A stretch of DNA of 64,000 nucleotides from Lithospermum erythrorhizon. Lineage: Eukaryota; Streptophyta; Magnoliopsida; Boraginales; Boraginaceae. The stretch lies in assembly GCA_019722365.1 (NCBI GenBank), contig JADFUC010000817.1:1-64000 (forward strand), read 5' to 3'. Under the pieces are notes generated by a model. It saw only the letters and a list, made by a program, of their open reading frames with translations, searched no databases and had not been told where the DNA came from. Both the position numbers and the translations under genes were made by a program. This document shows positions 21,733-31,828 of the stretch, in pieces. Each line of letters begins with the position of its first letter. Position 1 is the first letter of the stretch.

Positions 21733-24700
21733 TGTAATAACTCGTTTCATTACTAATATTATTTAGAAGCATTATACTAATTTAGCACCAAATTGAAGTA
21801 TTTGGAAAAAAATAAAAATAAAAATGTCGAATTGAATAATTCGAAATCTACGATAATTGGTGGGTAGTATGTTTGGTTTGAGCAAGAGTTTAATTGAATG
21901 AATGATATTTGGAGGTTAGAAGTTAGTATATTTGGGTTGTGTTGTTAAACCCGAGGCGAGGGGTGAAACAGCAAACCGAGCGACCATGAGCAAGTCTTGA
22001 ATATTTTGTTGTGCGGACCCAGGACATTTATACTTATCCTTAACCTCTTTTCATCATCACATCATTATATCTTCTTCCTTTTCTTCTAGGATGGCGAAAT
22101 TCACTTAAGATTCACAAAATTTTTTCCATTTTTCTTCCTCATTTGTGAGGCACAGTCTGAAATTTTTTACTTGGAGAGATTCCCGAAGACATTCTGGCTT
22201 TAAAGGTAAGAAAGTTCCAATCTTTTTGGAGTATTTCTTGAGTTTGAGGATGTTGACTTTTGGGAATTTGGAATTGTTTTGAGCATTGATGTTTATTATG
22301 TTATAGCATTGTAGGTTTTAAGCTTAGATTATCGTATAGCAGGTTGATAATTATCGATTTATGGGGATTTGAAAAATGTTCGGGGATCATAGTTGACTTT
22401 GTTGACTTTTTCTAAATGGTGTTTAAATGATAGAAGTGTGCTCTTGGACTATATTATTTAGGATTGTTTTTAGCTGGTGTAAGTTATGATTTTGGCGTGA
22501 GTAGAAGAATGTTCGGATATTACGAGGTTTTATGGATTGGATGGCATTGATTGATTTGAGATTAAAGATGATTTAAATGTGATGATTAGTTGTTAATATA
22601 GAATGTTAGGGTTAGTGAAACTATTAATTGGAACTGATCATTAATAGGAAAGGTTCTTGAACTTAACTTGGAATAAGGTTGAAACTTTTTGTTGGATTCA
22701 TTTGGGGTATCGGGTATGAAGTTATATATATAGTTAGAATGTTATATTATTAGAATTTGTGTTGTTATAAGTAGTAATTATAATTTTGAATGTTTTTTAG
22801 CGTTGATCATGGGTAAAAATTAAAATTTGTTGGCAATTAGTGGTTTTATTTAGGTAGCCAAGGTGATACTAATCTCACGGGAGTTTTACTTATCGCGTAT
22901 AGAGTATATGTTGTTGTACTTGTTGGTTGTGCTTGAGGATATGTTCAGCGTTGTTCATTTATACGAGGATGATGCGTAGATGTGTTGGTTATATATATAG
23001 TTGATTGTGTGCTTTTGACAGGCTTGTATTTGCCTCACATGTGTATGATTTTGGTGTTTTTGGATGAAAGTTTATTTATTTCTGTGTTGGTTTGTGTCGG
23101 GTGGTCTCATGGAGTCATATAGATGTTTTGTGGTGGTCTTGAGTGCATTATTGGAAGAGTTGTATATGAGTTAGATGTTAGCCGGTTGAGTTGATGTTGA
23201 GCATTTGGTTGATTTGTCAGAGTATCTTTGCCGTTCCTATTACGATTTGGTCGGTGCCTCGTACTTAAGTAACGGTGGAGGTGCCCCGTGCACCGTTACG
23301 ATTAGGTGATAAAACATAATAGAGACGAGGGGCGCTAAGTTTCTCCTGCTGAGGAGTTGAGGTTGATTATATGCGCATTGGTTAGAAATCCGGACTTATA
23401 TTGAGTTGTAAAGGGTTGTTGAGTTGGCTTGCACTCTTGTTGAGTTGTTGAGTTGATACTATTGTTGAGTTGACACTATTGTTGAGTTGTTGAGTTGATA
23501 CTATTGATTCGTTGATGGAGTCGTTGAGTTTGGTAGTCGATTGAGTGGGTTGGTTGTATAGTTGGGTAGAGTCGTATTGTCGGAAGGAATTAGTTGTGTT
23601 GAGTCTATTTAGTTTAATATATATTGTTTAGACTTTTTGGTGTTTATGATATGTTTTATGATTCATTATATGTTTTATGACTCATTTCTTGTTTATGGAT
23701 ATTACTTGATTCGTTAGAGGTTGCTTGATGAATTGATGTCAATTAAGATTGGGGTTGATTGTGGTTCATATTGCTCAGTTTCCTTGTGGATCCTAGGTTA
23801 GAGGTATTCATCGTTATCGTTCTTGAGGGGTTAAAGAAGTTGAGTTGATTGATGGTTGAGATAAGCATTTGAATGAAGCAGTGGAGTGCAAGGAGCAGTA
23901 TAAACGAAGTTTATGCTCATTTATAGATGATGTTGATGATATTTTATATATGGTGGAAAATTTGATTCAGGTGTGTTGGTCTATAAGTTATAGTCAATCA
24001 GCGTTGATACCATTAAGGTGAATAAGTTGATATACTAAATGAGATATTTTGGGGAGATAATTCGGTGCTTAGGTTATCTTGATTTAAGACATGTTGTAGT
24101 TGTATTAAGATAATGAAAAAAAAAAAAAATGTGGGGAGATTCCTATTATAAATATTCCGATAACAAATAGGTGTGTAGTATGATTTGGAGTAACAACTTT
24201 TAAAAATTGAGCGCATGAATTAATTGAGTTGTGTAGGTTTTGGTGAGATTGTATGTATGGTGCAGGTATCCCTAAGTTATGAAGATTGAGTTGTATCGAG
24301 TTGTTGTATTATTTAAGAGTTGTATATTAGATATTTCCGATTGATTAAGTTATCTTGCGAGTAAGTGGTTGGCCCGTGAGGGTGGGTTTATCGGTGTTAG
24401 TTGGAGAGAAGCCATTAATAAAAGATTTATCATGTTGGGAAAATATATATAATACTTGGTGTATAGTTGTTAGATAGGTAATGAACTTGAGTTATCACTT
24501 GTGTGTATGTGTGGTGAGATTACTTACGTGAAATATTTGTATTCACTTCGAACTTCCATAGCTGACTCTATTCCCGATGGCGGGCGTCGCATGCCTAGGT
24601 TGATTCTTGGAATGACCGAGATACTTTGGCCGAGTAACTACGCACTTATGAAGATGGCGATGGTGACTTAGAAGACCTCAGCAGTCTACTTTTTATTTTC

Positions 24701-24938
24701 TTTGGAGTTTTGTTGTATATAATAATTATATGTTGTAAAACTTAGTTGTTTGATATTTGTATTATTATTTTTTCGGTGGTTGCGGTGTTAGTTCACCCGA
24801 TGGGCCGAGTTGTATTGTTTACTTATCATGTTCAAGTAGTCATTTTGCTATTGTGATCCGTCGTTGGTGACTACGATTATTGAGGATTGATGATGAATTT
24901 TGACACCGGGGGGCCACTGGAAGCGGGTAGATTTAACA
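21733..24938 (+). mobile_element. Family-C 3' LTR, about 3.2 kb
   Basis: Begins TGTAATAACTCG directly after a polypurine tract and ends GATTTAACA at 24938, in place of the family end GGTCGTTACA. It shares the 'GTTGATTATATGCGCATT' phrase (about 23365) with other family-C copies near 45645 and 60250. The frames inside are chance. No clean TSD with 19904-19908 is visible (TGAAT against ATGAC). Confidence 0.65.
23443..23515 (+). repeat. Short tandem repeat in family-C LTR
   Basis: Units of the type TTGAGTTGATACTATTG are repeated about three to four times with TTGAGTTG spacers. A counterpart array in a related LTR is at 52340-52440. Confidence 0.6.
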
Positions 24939-26275
24939 ATGACATTCTGATTTTTGATACCAAAATCATTTGAGATATGAGGTTTTATCAAACCTCTATT
25001 TCTTTCATGCTTTGTGTTTGAAATAATGAAGATAATCATTAAATTCAAATTAAAGAGTTCTTTGTGCATTAAACTTTAGAAATGATAATGCGAACTAAGT
25101 AGAGAATATAACTTATTTGGTTACTCTGAACCCGCAGCTTATGTTTCATCACAATTCATGAATAAAATTCAACTTGCTGGTGAATCTAAATACCAATAAC
25201 ATGTCTAGAAATGTAGATACACAACATTCAATATCATCCAATAGTGTTCTCATTTTAGTTATAAAAGAGATTCAATCAATTATTTAATACTTGTATGGTG
25301 GCTAAGAGATAGTATAACATATTAGTCTTCATGACATCATCACCTTTTGATTGAGATCCAAAATTTAATTATGTCTCGATTATATCATATGGCATTAACT
25401 TGAACCTAGGATTCGAATGCGTGTCCATATAATTAAATCAAGTTTCAAATAATTCTAGTATTGATACTTTTCTTTTATTAGTATATAGCCATCTTGATGG
25501 CTTATGAAGGAAGGAAAATGCGTTAGCATGTATAACACTATATTACCACAAGTTTATGGATTTCTCTTGACTTGTTTTATTTCACATAATAAAGTTATCA
25601 TTTTAATTTGCCCAATTATCGGTGAATAAATTAGGTAGCGTAGTATGCCCGATCATAATATAAAATATGCATTTACAGATAGTGTAGTTCAAAGGAAAAT
25701 GTAACACATTTTACAAATACGTAAAATATCATACATGTACTTCAAATCTCACAAAATGTACAAGGTATCGAAGATCCGATGTAGATGGAATCAACGATTC
25801 CAAAAATCTGAAATTTTACTTGAGACAGGTTACTTTAAATATTTATGAATTAATCAAATTGGATTCGATTAGAAAATATTTTGCCAATAATTAATTATGG
25901 ACGTTCCAATAATTAAAATCATTTAATTTATAAAATTGATTAAAATTAGTTCAACAATTCCAAAAATTATGAAAAAATTTAGGTACTCTTTCGACCCTAC
26001 TTGGCGTTACGTAAAAATTGGAATTGAAAATTTTTGAGCTTAAGACTTCCAAACACAAAACTTGTTTTAGTATTGAACAAAAACAAAATAAAAACTTTTA
26101 AATCATGAAACACTTTATACTAATCATCAAAACACCAAAATATACAATTTTGATGTACTTGAATATTTGAACACAGACAAAAAATACATGGCCCAAATTT
26201 CATAATATATATTTATAAGTAATTCATAAAACATGATATATAAAATACTAGATCGACATTGAACAAATTAAACAT
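24939..26275 (-). mobile_element. AT-rich internal part of reverse Copia-type element
   Basis: Lies between the family-C insertion and the PBS of the reverse LTR. No gag or pol motif is readable on either strand. Taken with 17941-19908 it suggests a largely non-coding internal region. Confidence 0.4.
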
Positions 26276-26287
26276 GATCTGATACCA
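26276..26287 (-). other. Primer-binding site (initiator tRNA-Met type), reverse
   Basis: GATCTGATACCA, which on the minus strand reads TGGTATCAGATC, the canonical plant tRNA-Met PBS (TGGTATCAGAGC) with one change. It is adjacent to the LTR end at 26289. Confidence 0.75.
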
Positions 26288-26288
26288 A

Positions 26289-27003
26289 TGAAGGGATTTG
26301 ATATGATATAACTTGAATAAACTAATTCAAATAATCCTACCAGGATCAGATTTAATTGTTATAATGTCAGATCTACAACATATAATATAATATATGAACA
26401 AAAGAGCACTTACAACGCAGAGAAATTATCAACAACAATTTTTTTCATGAAGCCTCCTTTGAATTCCAATTGCTAGTACCACGAATTGGCAATGCCTCTA
26501 GTTGATCCACGCCATGAGGGGTTGAATCCAATACTTGGGTTTGCTAGAACACGTGGGAGATTGGATGGAAGAATCAAAGCAAACTATCAAGTTTGCACTT
26601 GATATTTTCGGCCTCCTCGAGGAAGATTGGAAGGCCAAAATTCTTATTCTTGGAGGCTAGGGTTTTGCTTGTTGCATCTCCTATGAAAACCTAATATAGA
26701 GGCTCTCAAATTAACCAGATAGCCCAACCCGTTAGTTAATCAGTAGACTTGTTTAATTTAATTAATTTGTTAAGTGACTAAATAATAACAAGTCATTAAT
26801 AAGTAACTAACAAGTTACTAACAAGCTCAACTAACTATTTAATTAATTAAACTGACTAGTTAATTAATTCGGAATTATCCAATTTATATTTTACATTATT
26901 AATGTAAAATTCTCAATTGAGAATATTTGTTGATTACAATAAACTCTCTCAATTTAGCAAGTACTATTTTATTTCATACATGAAATATACTCGACCTATT
27001 TGT
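26289..27003 (-). mobile_element. Copia-type LTR, reverse
   Basis: The + strand begins TGAAGGGATTTG, i.e. the LTR ends ...CCCTTCA next to the PBS. In its own direction it contains a CTCTATATTAGG promoter-like motif and an AAACCCTAGCC block, typical of plant Copia LTRs. The outer end is unclear because another reverse LTR piece starts at about 27006. Confidence 0.65.
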
Positions 27004-27005
27004 GT

Positions 27006-27480
27006 GTGTGTGACGCCCCAGGCTTAGATAATAGCGGCCGTATAATAATATAATAGACTATTGTATTATTATAATGGTTATCCATGAGATCTAGCAATGC
27101 GGAATAACCTACGATATTATCGTGAGAACTGACTTAAATGAATTACAATTTTTACTAGTTGAAGCGTTCTATTTATGTAATCACATTTACTAAGCGAAGC
27201 CAAATGAATTGTTACAATAATTTTATAGCAGACATAATAAAGCGAAACCAATAACTGTGATTTCGATAGGTAGAATTTAATTGATGATGTTTTGGGTCAA
27301 AGCTATGGACAATCCAAGAGGTTGCGTTGTGTTCTTGAAGGAATTAGTCTTTATTGGAAATGAAGCGGTGGAGCATGTCAAGTGTTCCCGAGATTGCTAT
27401 TTCGCTATAGTCTTGAATTGGGATTTTGAGTAGTTATCGCGGGGTGGTGGCTAGGGGGGGGGATAAGACAATGGCGGAGG
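27006..27480 (-). mobile_element. Reverse Gypsy LTR fragment
   Basis: Starts GTGACGCCCCAGGC, the same style of reverse LTR end (TGTAACG..CGCCCC) as at 62085. It carries a near-perfect hairpin at 27039-27071. No coding sequence is present. The right limit is uncertain. Confidence 0.4.
27039..27071. repeat. AT-rich near-perfect palindrome
   Basis: Two 16-base arms (27039-27054 and 27056-27071) pair with one mismatch around a single-base centre at 27055. The composition is entirely A/T apart from the innermost G/C pair and the mismatch. Confidence 0.75.
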
Positions 27481-27599
27481 GGGTAGGGGTGTTATGGACG
27501 TTTTGTTTATTTTTAACTAGAGCTCATGATATGGAGCTAACCATAGCTGCAAACTAAGGAGAATGATCGACGACCAGTGGCGAGCTTTACTCTACAAGC

Positions 27600-28240
27600 T
27601 AAGTGGGAGTTGAGAACCCGACGGATACCTCCGAGAGGGGTTGAGAGAAGGAATCCCTGGGTGAATTCGAGTCAGCAAATTCTCCTTCAAAACTAAAAGA
27701 ACGGGGGGAGGCCTTGACCGCCGTGACAAGAGGCGCTTCTAATTAAAAGAGATGCGAGCCAGGGAAAACCCATTCATTGACTCCGACGTCCCGCGGATGT
27801 TTGACGAACTGCTAAAGGCAAAACTCATATAACTACCTGAATCAAAATGCCCCGAGGAAGCAAACCGAAGCACATAACCGGATTACTGTAAGTACCATAG
27901 AGGACTGGGTCATCCCGTAGAAAAATGGTTCATGTTTAAAGAAAAGGTGATGGATTTAGCCCGACAAGGGGCAATCTTGCTGGAAGAAGATAAGGTCTCT
28001 GCCAACCATACTACCCTTACAATCATCTGATCCACTGAGGTCAAAATACCGGACAATTTATGGAAAGTAAGTTACAACCGGGAAAAGCCTGGGCAAACTA
28101 CTCCAGTGATTCGGACTGCAAGTCTTGTACATGTATAGGTGGAAGTACAGGAAGGCTCGACCGCGATGGAGGTCCAAGAGGCTCCCAAAGTTGCCCTTGA
28201 TGGTCCCCAGACCTTCACTCTCACCTTCTCAGATGAAGTT
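27600..28240 (+). pseudogene. Tat/Ogre-like Gypsy gag, C-terminal half
   Basis: The frame from about 27880 reads YCKYHRGLGHPVEKWFMFKE and then KVMDLARQG and ILLEEDKVSAN. This is the Cys/His knuckle-like segment and following helix conserved in gag of Ogre/Tat retrotransposons. The usual Cys of HPVEKC is Trp here. A FTLTFSDE stretch near 28215 continues it. Stops at several points (for example near 27830) and flanking frameshifts make it a relic. It is a second Tat-lineage element, distinct from the one at 14186-17940, because gag text recurs here. Confidence 0.65.
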
Positions 28241-28245
28241 AATAT

Positions 28246-28432
28246 TTAACATGACTTAAATTCATGTTAACTAGAGTTAATTCTCAACAAATCCCAGAGG
28301 ATACAGGATTAATTCCATGTATCAAGGGCTAATTGTAAACCCCTAGCAAGTTGGAATTAATTACCCTAATTGCTTGACATGACCTTAAATTTATTTCAAA
28401 AGTCAACACAACACGTACTAAATTCGTGTTGC
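28246..28432. repeat. Small insert bounded by two hairpins
   Basis: TTAACATGA (28246-28254) pairs perfectly with 28262-28270 around a 7-base loop. AACACG (28410-28415) pairs with 28425-28430 around a 9-base loop containing a similar CTAAAT. The segment between is non-coding and interrupts Tat-like gag text, so it may be an inserted small element. Confidence 0.45.
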
Positions 28433-28821
28433 AACTAAGACTGTCTGGGTCGAACCCCGACACTTACCAAGTACGTGCCCGAGTTTGAGGGGGCATTGCG
28501 GAGCAGACTATACGTTGGCCCAACTAGAAAAGGTACTCGTACTCACGAGAAAGGCTTCGTAGCTTCGGTAAATGCACAAAAAAGTCGAACATGGAAGCAT
28601 GGGACCAAAATCTTATGATTTCTTGGTCAAGGCAGGTTATGATCCCACGGAAGATAAGTCCATGGGGGCAGTTCCCACCTGAAGTAATAAGTGACAAAGT
28701 GCACGGTTTGAACGAAAGATAAGATGCAATAGCATAGGGATATCTTATTCGAAAGTCCCTCGTAGGACCTGGTTATACTCCTAAGCCTCCGCTGCGCATC
28801 CTGATCAAAAGAGTGAAAAGA

Positions 28822-29375
28822 TTAGCGAGGTGGAAAAAGCAACGGTTAAAGATCAAAGGCAAAAGAAACCTGGCCAGTTTTTCCAAAGATTGGGGATAAA
28901 CTCAACTCCCACGAAAATAAAAACCCAAAGAATATTAGTATTTCAAAGGTTAGGGGCAGCAGCTGTAGGCAACAACACAACAAATGAGGAGGCAGTCTTC
29001 TCAAGAATAGGAAAACTAACTAATGCAAACACAAATAGAAGGTCGAGCGTCTAAAGCCTCGGGCCGAGCCTGAAAATGTGCCTCATCGGCTTCAGTGCTT
29101 GTAGTTGAGACGAAGGTCTAACCACGCGCTACTCAAGGACATCGTCACCTGCAGAGTACAAGGATGAATTCTTGATGGAGACTAAAAAATGGTCTTGGAA
29201 GAAGAAGTCTAGAAAAAGAACTTATAGAGCATTAGCCGTGACCGATTACATATCTGACATATGGAAGCATGATGGGAAAATTAGCCCTGAACGCGGTGAA
29301 GTTGACAAAATACTTGACAAATACCCTGATAAATGGGTATACTGCTACATCTATGAGCAGACTATGTGGAATGAG
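28822..29375 (+). pseudogene. Tat/Ogre-like polyprotein segment with repeated F-x-R-I/L-G motifs
   Basis: The frame 28830-29054 contains FFQRLGIN, VFQRLG and VFSRIGK, the repeated '(S)VFxRLG' motif found between gag and protease in Ogre/Tat elements. The next frame (29172-29381) encodes a charged, aromatic-rich stretch that I do not recognise. It ends where the Copia LTR starts at 29376. Degraded by frameshift. Confidence 0.55.
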
Positions 29376-30079
29376 TGTTGATAAGTATTTATTATATCAT
29401 ATTTTGAGGGCCTAATTGGTGTTAACTGAGAAGTAATATCAATTGTGTAGGGATGCTTTTGTCATGAATTAAGTTTAACGATCTGATGAAATCATGTGTC
29501 TTGGCTATACTTCACATTTTAAGTAAAAACCACTACTTTTGCCTTCAACTAGTTTAGTGAAATTAAGTTCTTAGTGAAAATTAGTTAAGTAGTCTAGATA
29601 AGAAATTCACTCTTTCATTATTAGTTAATGAAGGATTAAGAAAAAGAGCTACTACTTATTATATTGGCATTTGTGAGTGTTGACTCACGAGTCACTAATC
29701 CTTATTCTGATAATAACAAATTACATTAAAGCGCTAACATTTATTTAAGTGACTTCTATAGTGAGCCTAATTGGCATTCTGGGACAAGAATCAAGTCAAG
29801 ACACGTGCCAACCGTTTTATGTGTTTCATTGCTTATTAAGTTACTAAGTTGTGTAAGAATATCTCTAACTTATTAAGTTGTTAAGTTGTGAGAGAATGGC
29901 TTTTGGGTTTTTAGTTGGGCTTTTAAATCGTTTTTAACTAACTTGATTGATAAGTCCTTGTTGTGTTGTTCATGTTTGATTGTCGATTGAATAAATCTCG
30001 AATCTTAGTGTAATGACTTGGTGTCATTTAAGTAGGCATCGGAATTGAATCAAGCATTTTAATCAAGCTTGAAAAACAC

Positions 30080-30450
30080 AGTCCATCGAGACCTCCATTG
30101 AGACCTATGGCTCTCGATGATGGTCTCGATGACGGGCAATGGGCTTTCATGCTTGGCTTCATTAAAAATTAGCCCCATCGTGCTCTCCATCAAGAGATGA
30201 GCACTCGATGAATAGAGGTCAATGAGCTTCCAAATTTCATCGTGTGCTCTCGTCATTGTGTCTTGAGTCCCGCGATAAAGAGGCAACGATGAATTGTTTG
30301 GCTTATTCAATCAATATTCATCAAGAGTGCATGGAGGGCCATGGCACTCGATGATGCTCTGATGAGGATTGCGAGGAATGCTTCATTGGGGAACATCATC
30401 GTGACCTCCATCGTGGGCTATTGACCCCGATGCGTGATCTCGATGGAGTG
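30080..30450 (+). repeat. Field of CTCGATG/CATCGAG motifs in the Copia LTR
   Basis: At least ten occurrences of CTCGATG, CATCGAG, CATCGTG and close variants, each within longer imperfect repeats such as GACCTCCAT(C/T)G. Both orientations are interleaved, giving many local inverted repeats just upstream of the TATA box. Confidence 0.6.
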
Positions 30451-30473
30451 ATTTCTGAACTAGATTTTCATCC

Positions 30474-30483
30474 ACTATAAAAG
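30474..30483 (+). promoter_or_regulatory. TATA box of the Copia LTR
   Basis: CTATAAAAGG, followed after about 30 bases by the presumed transcript start and about 800 bases of R-U5. Confidence 0.6.
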
Positions 30484-31306
30484 GAAATCATCCCCGTTTT
30501 AGAAACCCACTTTTGGAAACATCAAAATTCTTAATCTTGAATTATCCAAAGAAAAATCCATCTCACTCACTTATACTTTTCAATCTTAATTTGTTGTGTG
30601 ATCTTCATAGAGCTAAATTGTAATACTCTTATCTAATCCATTGAGAGATTATCTTTTTCAAGGAAGTAACTTTCTTTCGAGAAAAGGTTAGTATGGCTTT
30701 CACGAATAGGTGGTTTTCTTACGTGAAAGTGAGCTCGATTGTGTGGGTTGATTAGCGAGATTTCACAATTAAGCTACAGAAGTAGCTAGAAGAAAGGTTA
30801 GTTTAAAGTTGGGTGCCTTGAATGCTCGATGTATTCGAGGTTGCTTGAGGAGATTCTCGAGTTGTTGCCTAGAGGAGTAGCTAGGTGTCTAGTAGATTGC
30901 TAGAGGTATATTATGAGTTTCTTTCTTGTATGCCACAAATGGTGATCTCCGGAAATAATACACGAGGTTACTTTTCCAAATCCCGAGGTTGCAAAGCCAA
31001 GGGTCGAGCAGAAGGTTTACCGAAGCTCGTTATATCGTTATGTATCGTCTCTAACCCTATACTATTTACTTATTATTAATTTATATAATTTTTATTGATA
31101 GAAATTGATTATAGATTGATTGTGTATGTAATTGTATAATTGTGTGAATTGTGTTAAGGTTTAAGTTGAATTGGCAAAGTATATTAAGCGCGATTAATTG
31201 CGTGAATCTTGGTATAAGTTTCAACAGCTTAAAAATGAAAAAGATTTCAATATTATACCTTAATCCTAATTCACCCCCCTCTTAGGATTGCATATAGTCT
31301 AACAAG

Positions 31307-31318
31307 TGGTATCAGAGC
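31307..31318 (+). other. Primer-binding site, initiator tRNA-Met
   Basis: TGGTATCAGAGC, a perfect match to the standard plant retrotransposon PBS, two bases after the LTR end. Confidence 0.85.
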
Positions 31319-31355
31319 GAGTCACAATAGTTGAGTTTAGCTTTAACAAAATATA

Positions 31356-31828
31356 GTGTTTGATAGCCATCTGTGACGGGATGAGATGGGAGATCCGCCA
31401 CAGGTTATCATTGTTGACCTTCCCTAGTTTTCATGAGTTGAAAAATGCTGCGTTGAGGGTCGAGATGGAGTTGGTTGAGCCTGAAGCCCGGTGGCGAAAG
31501 GGGCAACGAGGAGGCGTTGGTAATGATGGACCTTCCGGTTCGAGATTTCGGCCGAGAGGGAGAGTTAACCCGGCCGAGACTCGTCCGGGTCAGAATCTTT
31601 TCAGTACACCGGTAGTTCGTCCGAGTTATTCGGCGGCTTGTACGCATAGCATTTTACGCGGATCTGGTGGATCTCAGAGAGGTTATCAAGGGAGGCAGAC
31701 TAACATTGAGTGTTTCCGTTGTGGTAGACCGGGTCATAAAGCTGTGGAATGTGCGGAGCGAGTTGCTTGATGTTATCGATATTTAGGAAGGGCACATTGT
31801 TGCTGGTGTCCCCAGAACAAAGTGTTAG
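31356..31828 (+). pseudogene. Chromodomain-type Gypsy gag, C-terminal part with zinc knuckle
   Basis: The frame 31360-31770 begins in the middle of gag (DGMRWEIRH..., comparable to 43786-43900) and continues through an Arg/Gly-rich linker. It ends with an intact CCHC zinc knuckle, CFRCGRPGHKAVEC (residues 118-131 of this frame), which binds the RNA genome. A stop follows six residues later (AERVA then TGA). The N-terminal two thirds and the 5' LTR are missing; Copia sequence lies immediately upstream. The family-B LTR at 31829 interrupts it from the protease. Confidence 0.75.

Larger units (their letters stand above)
29376..31304 (+). mobile_element. Copia-type LTR, 1.9 kb
   Basis: Runs from TGTTGATAAG to AGTCTAACA, with inverted ends TGTT/AACA, and is followed two bases later by a PBS. 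It contains a TATA motif (CACTATAAAAGG, 30472-30483) and a CACCCCCCTCTTAGG block just before the end, usual in plant Copia LTRs. The element's own genes are missing: after the PBS only about 30 bases remain before Gypsy gag begins. Confidence 0.75.

Noticed and set aside
19904..24943. TSD for the family-C Gypsy at 19909-24938
   Set aside because: Flanking five bases (TGAAT and ATGAC) do not match well enough to claim a duplication.
31408..31647. Minus-strand frame
   Set aside because: It lies opposite the Arg/Gly-rich linker of the gag with zinc knuckle; the plus strand explains the sequence.
31360..31770. CCHC zinc-knuckle frame as a host RNA-binding gene
   Set aside because: The position between a Copia LTR and Gypsy protease/RT, and the gag text shared with 43800, show it is retrotransposon gag.
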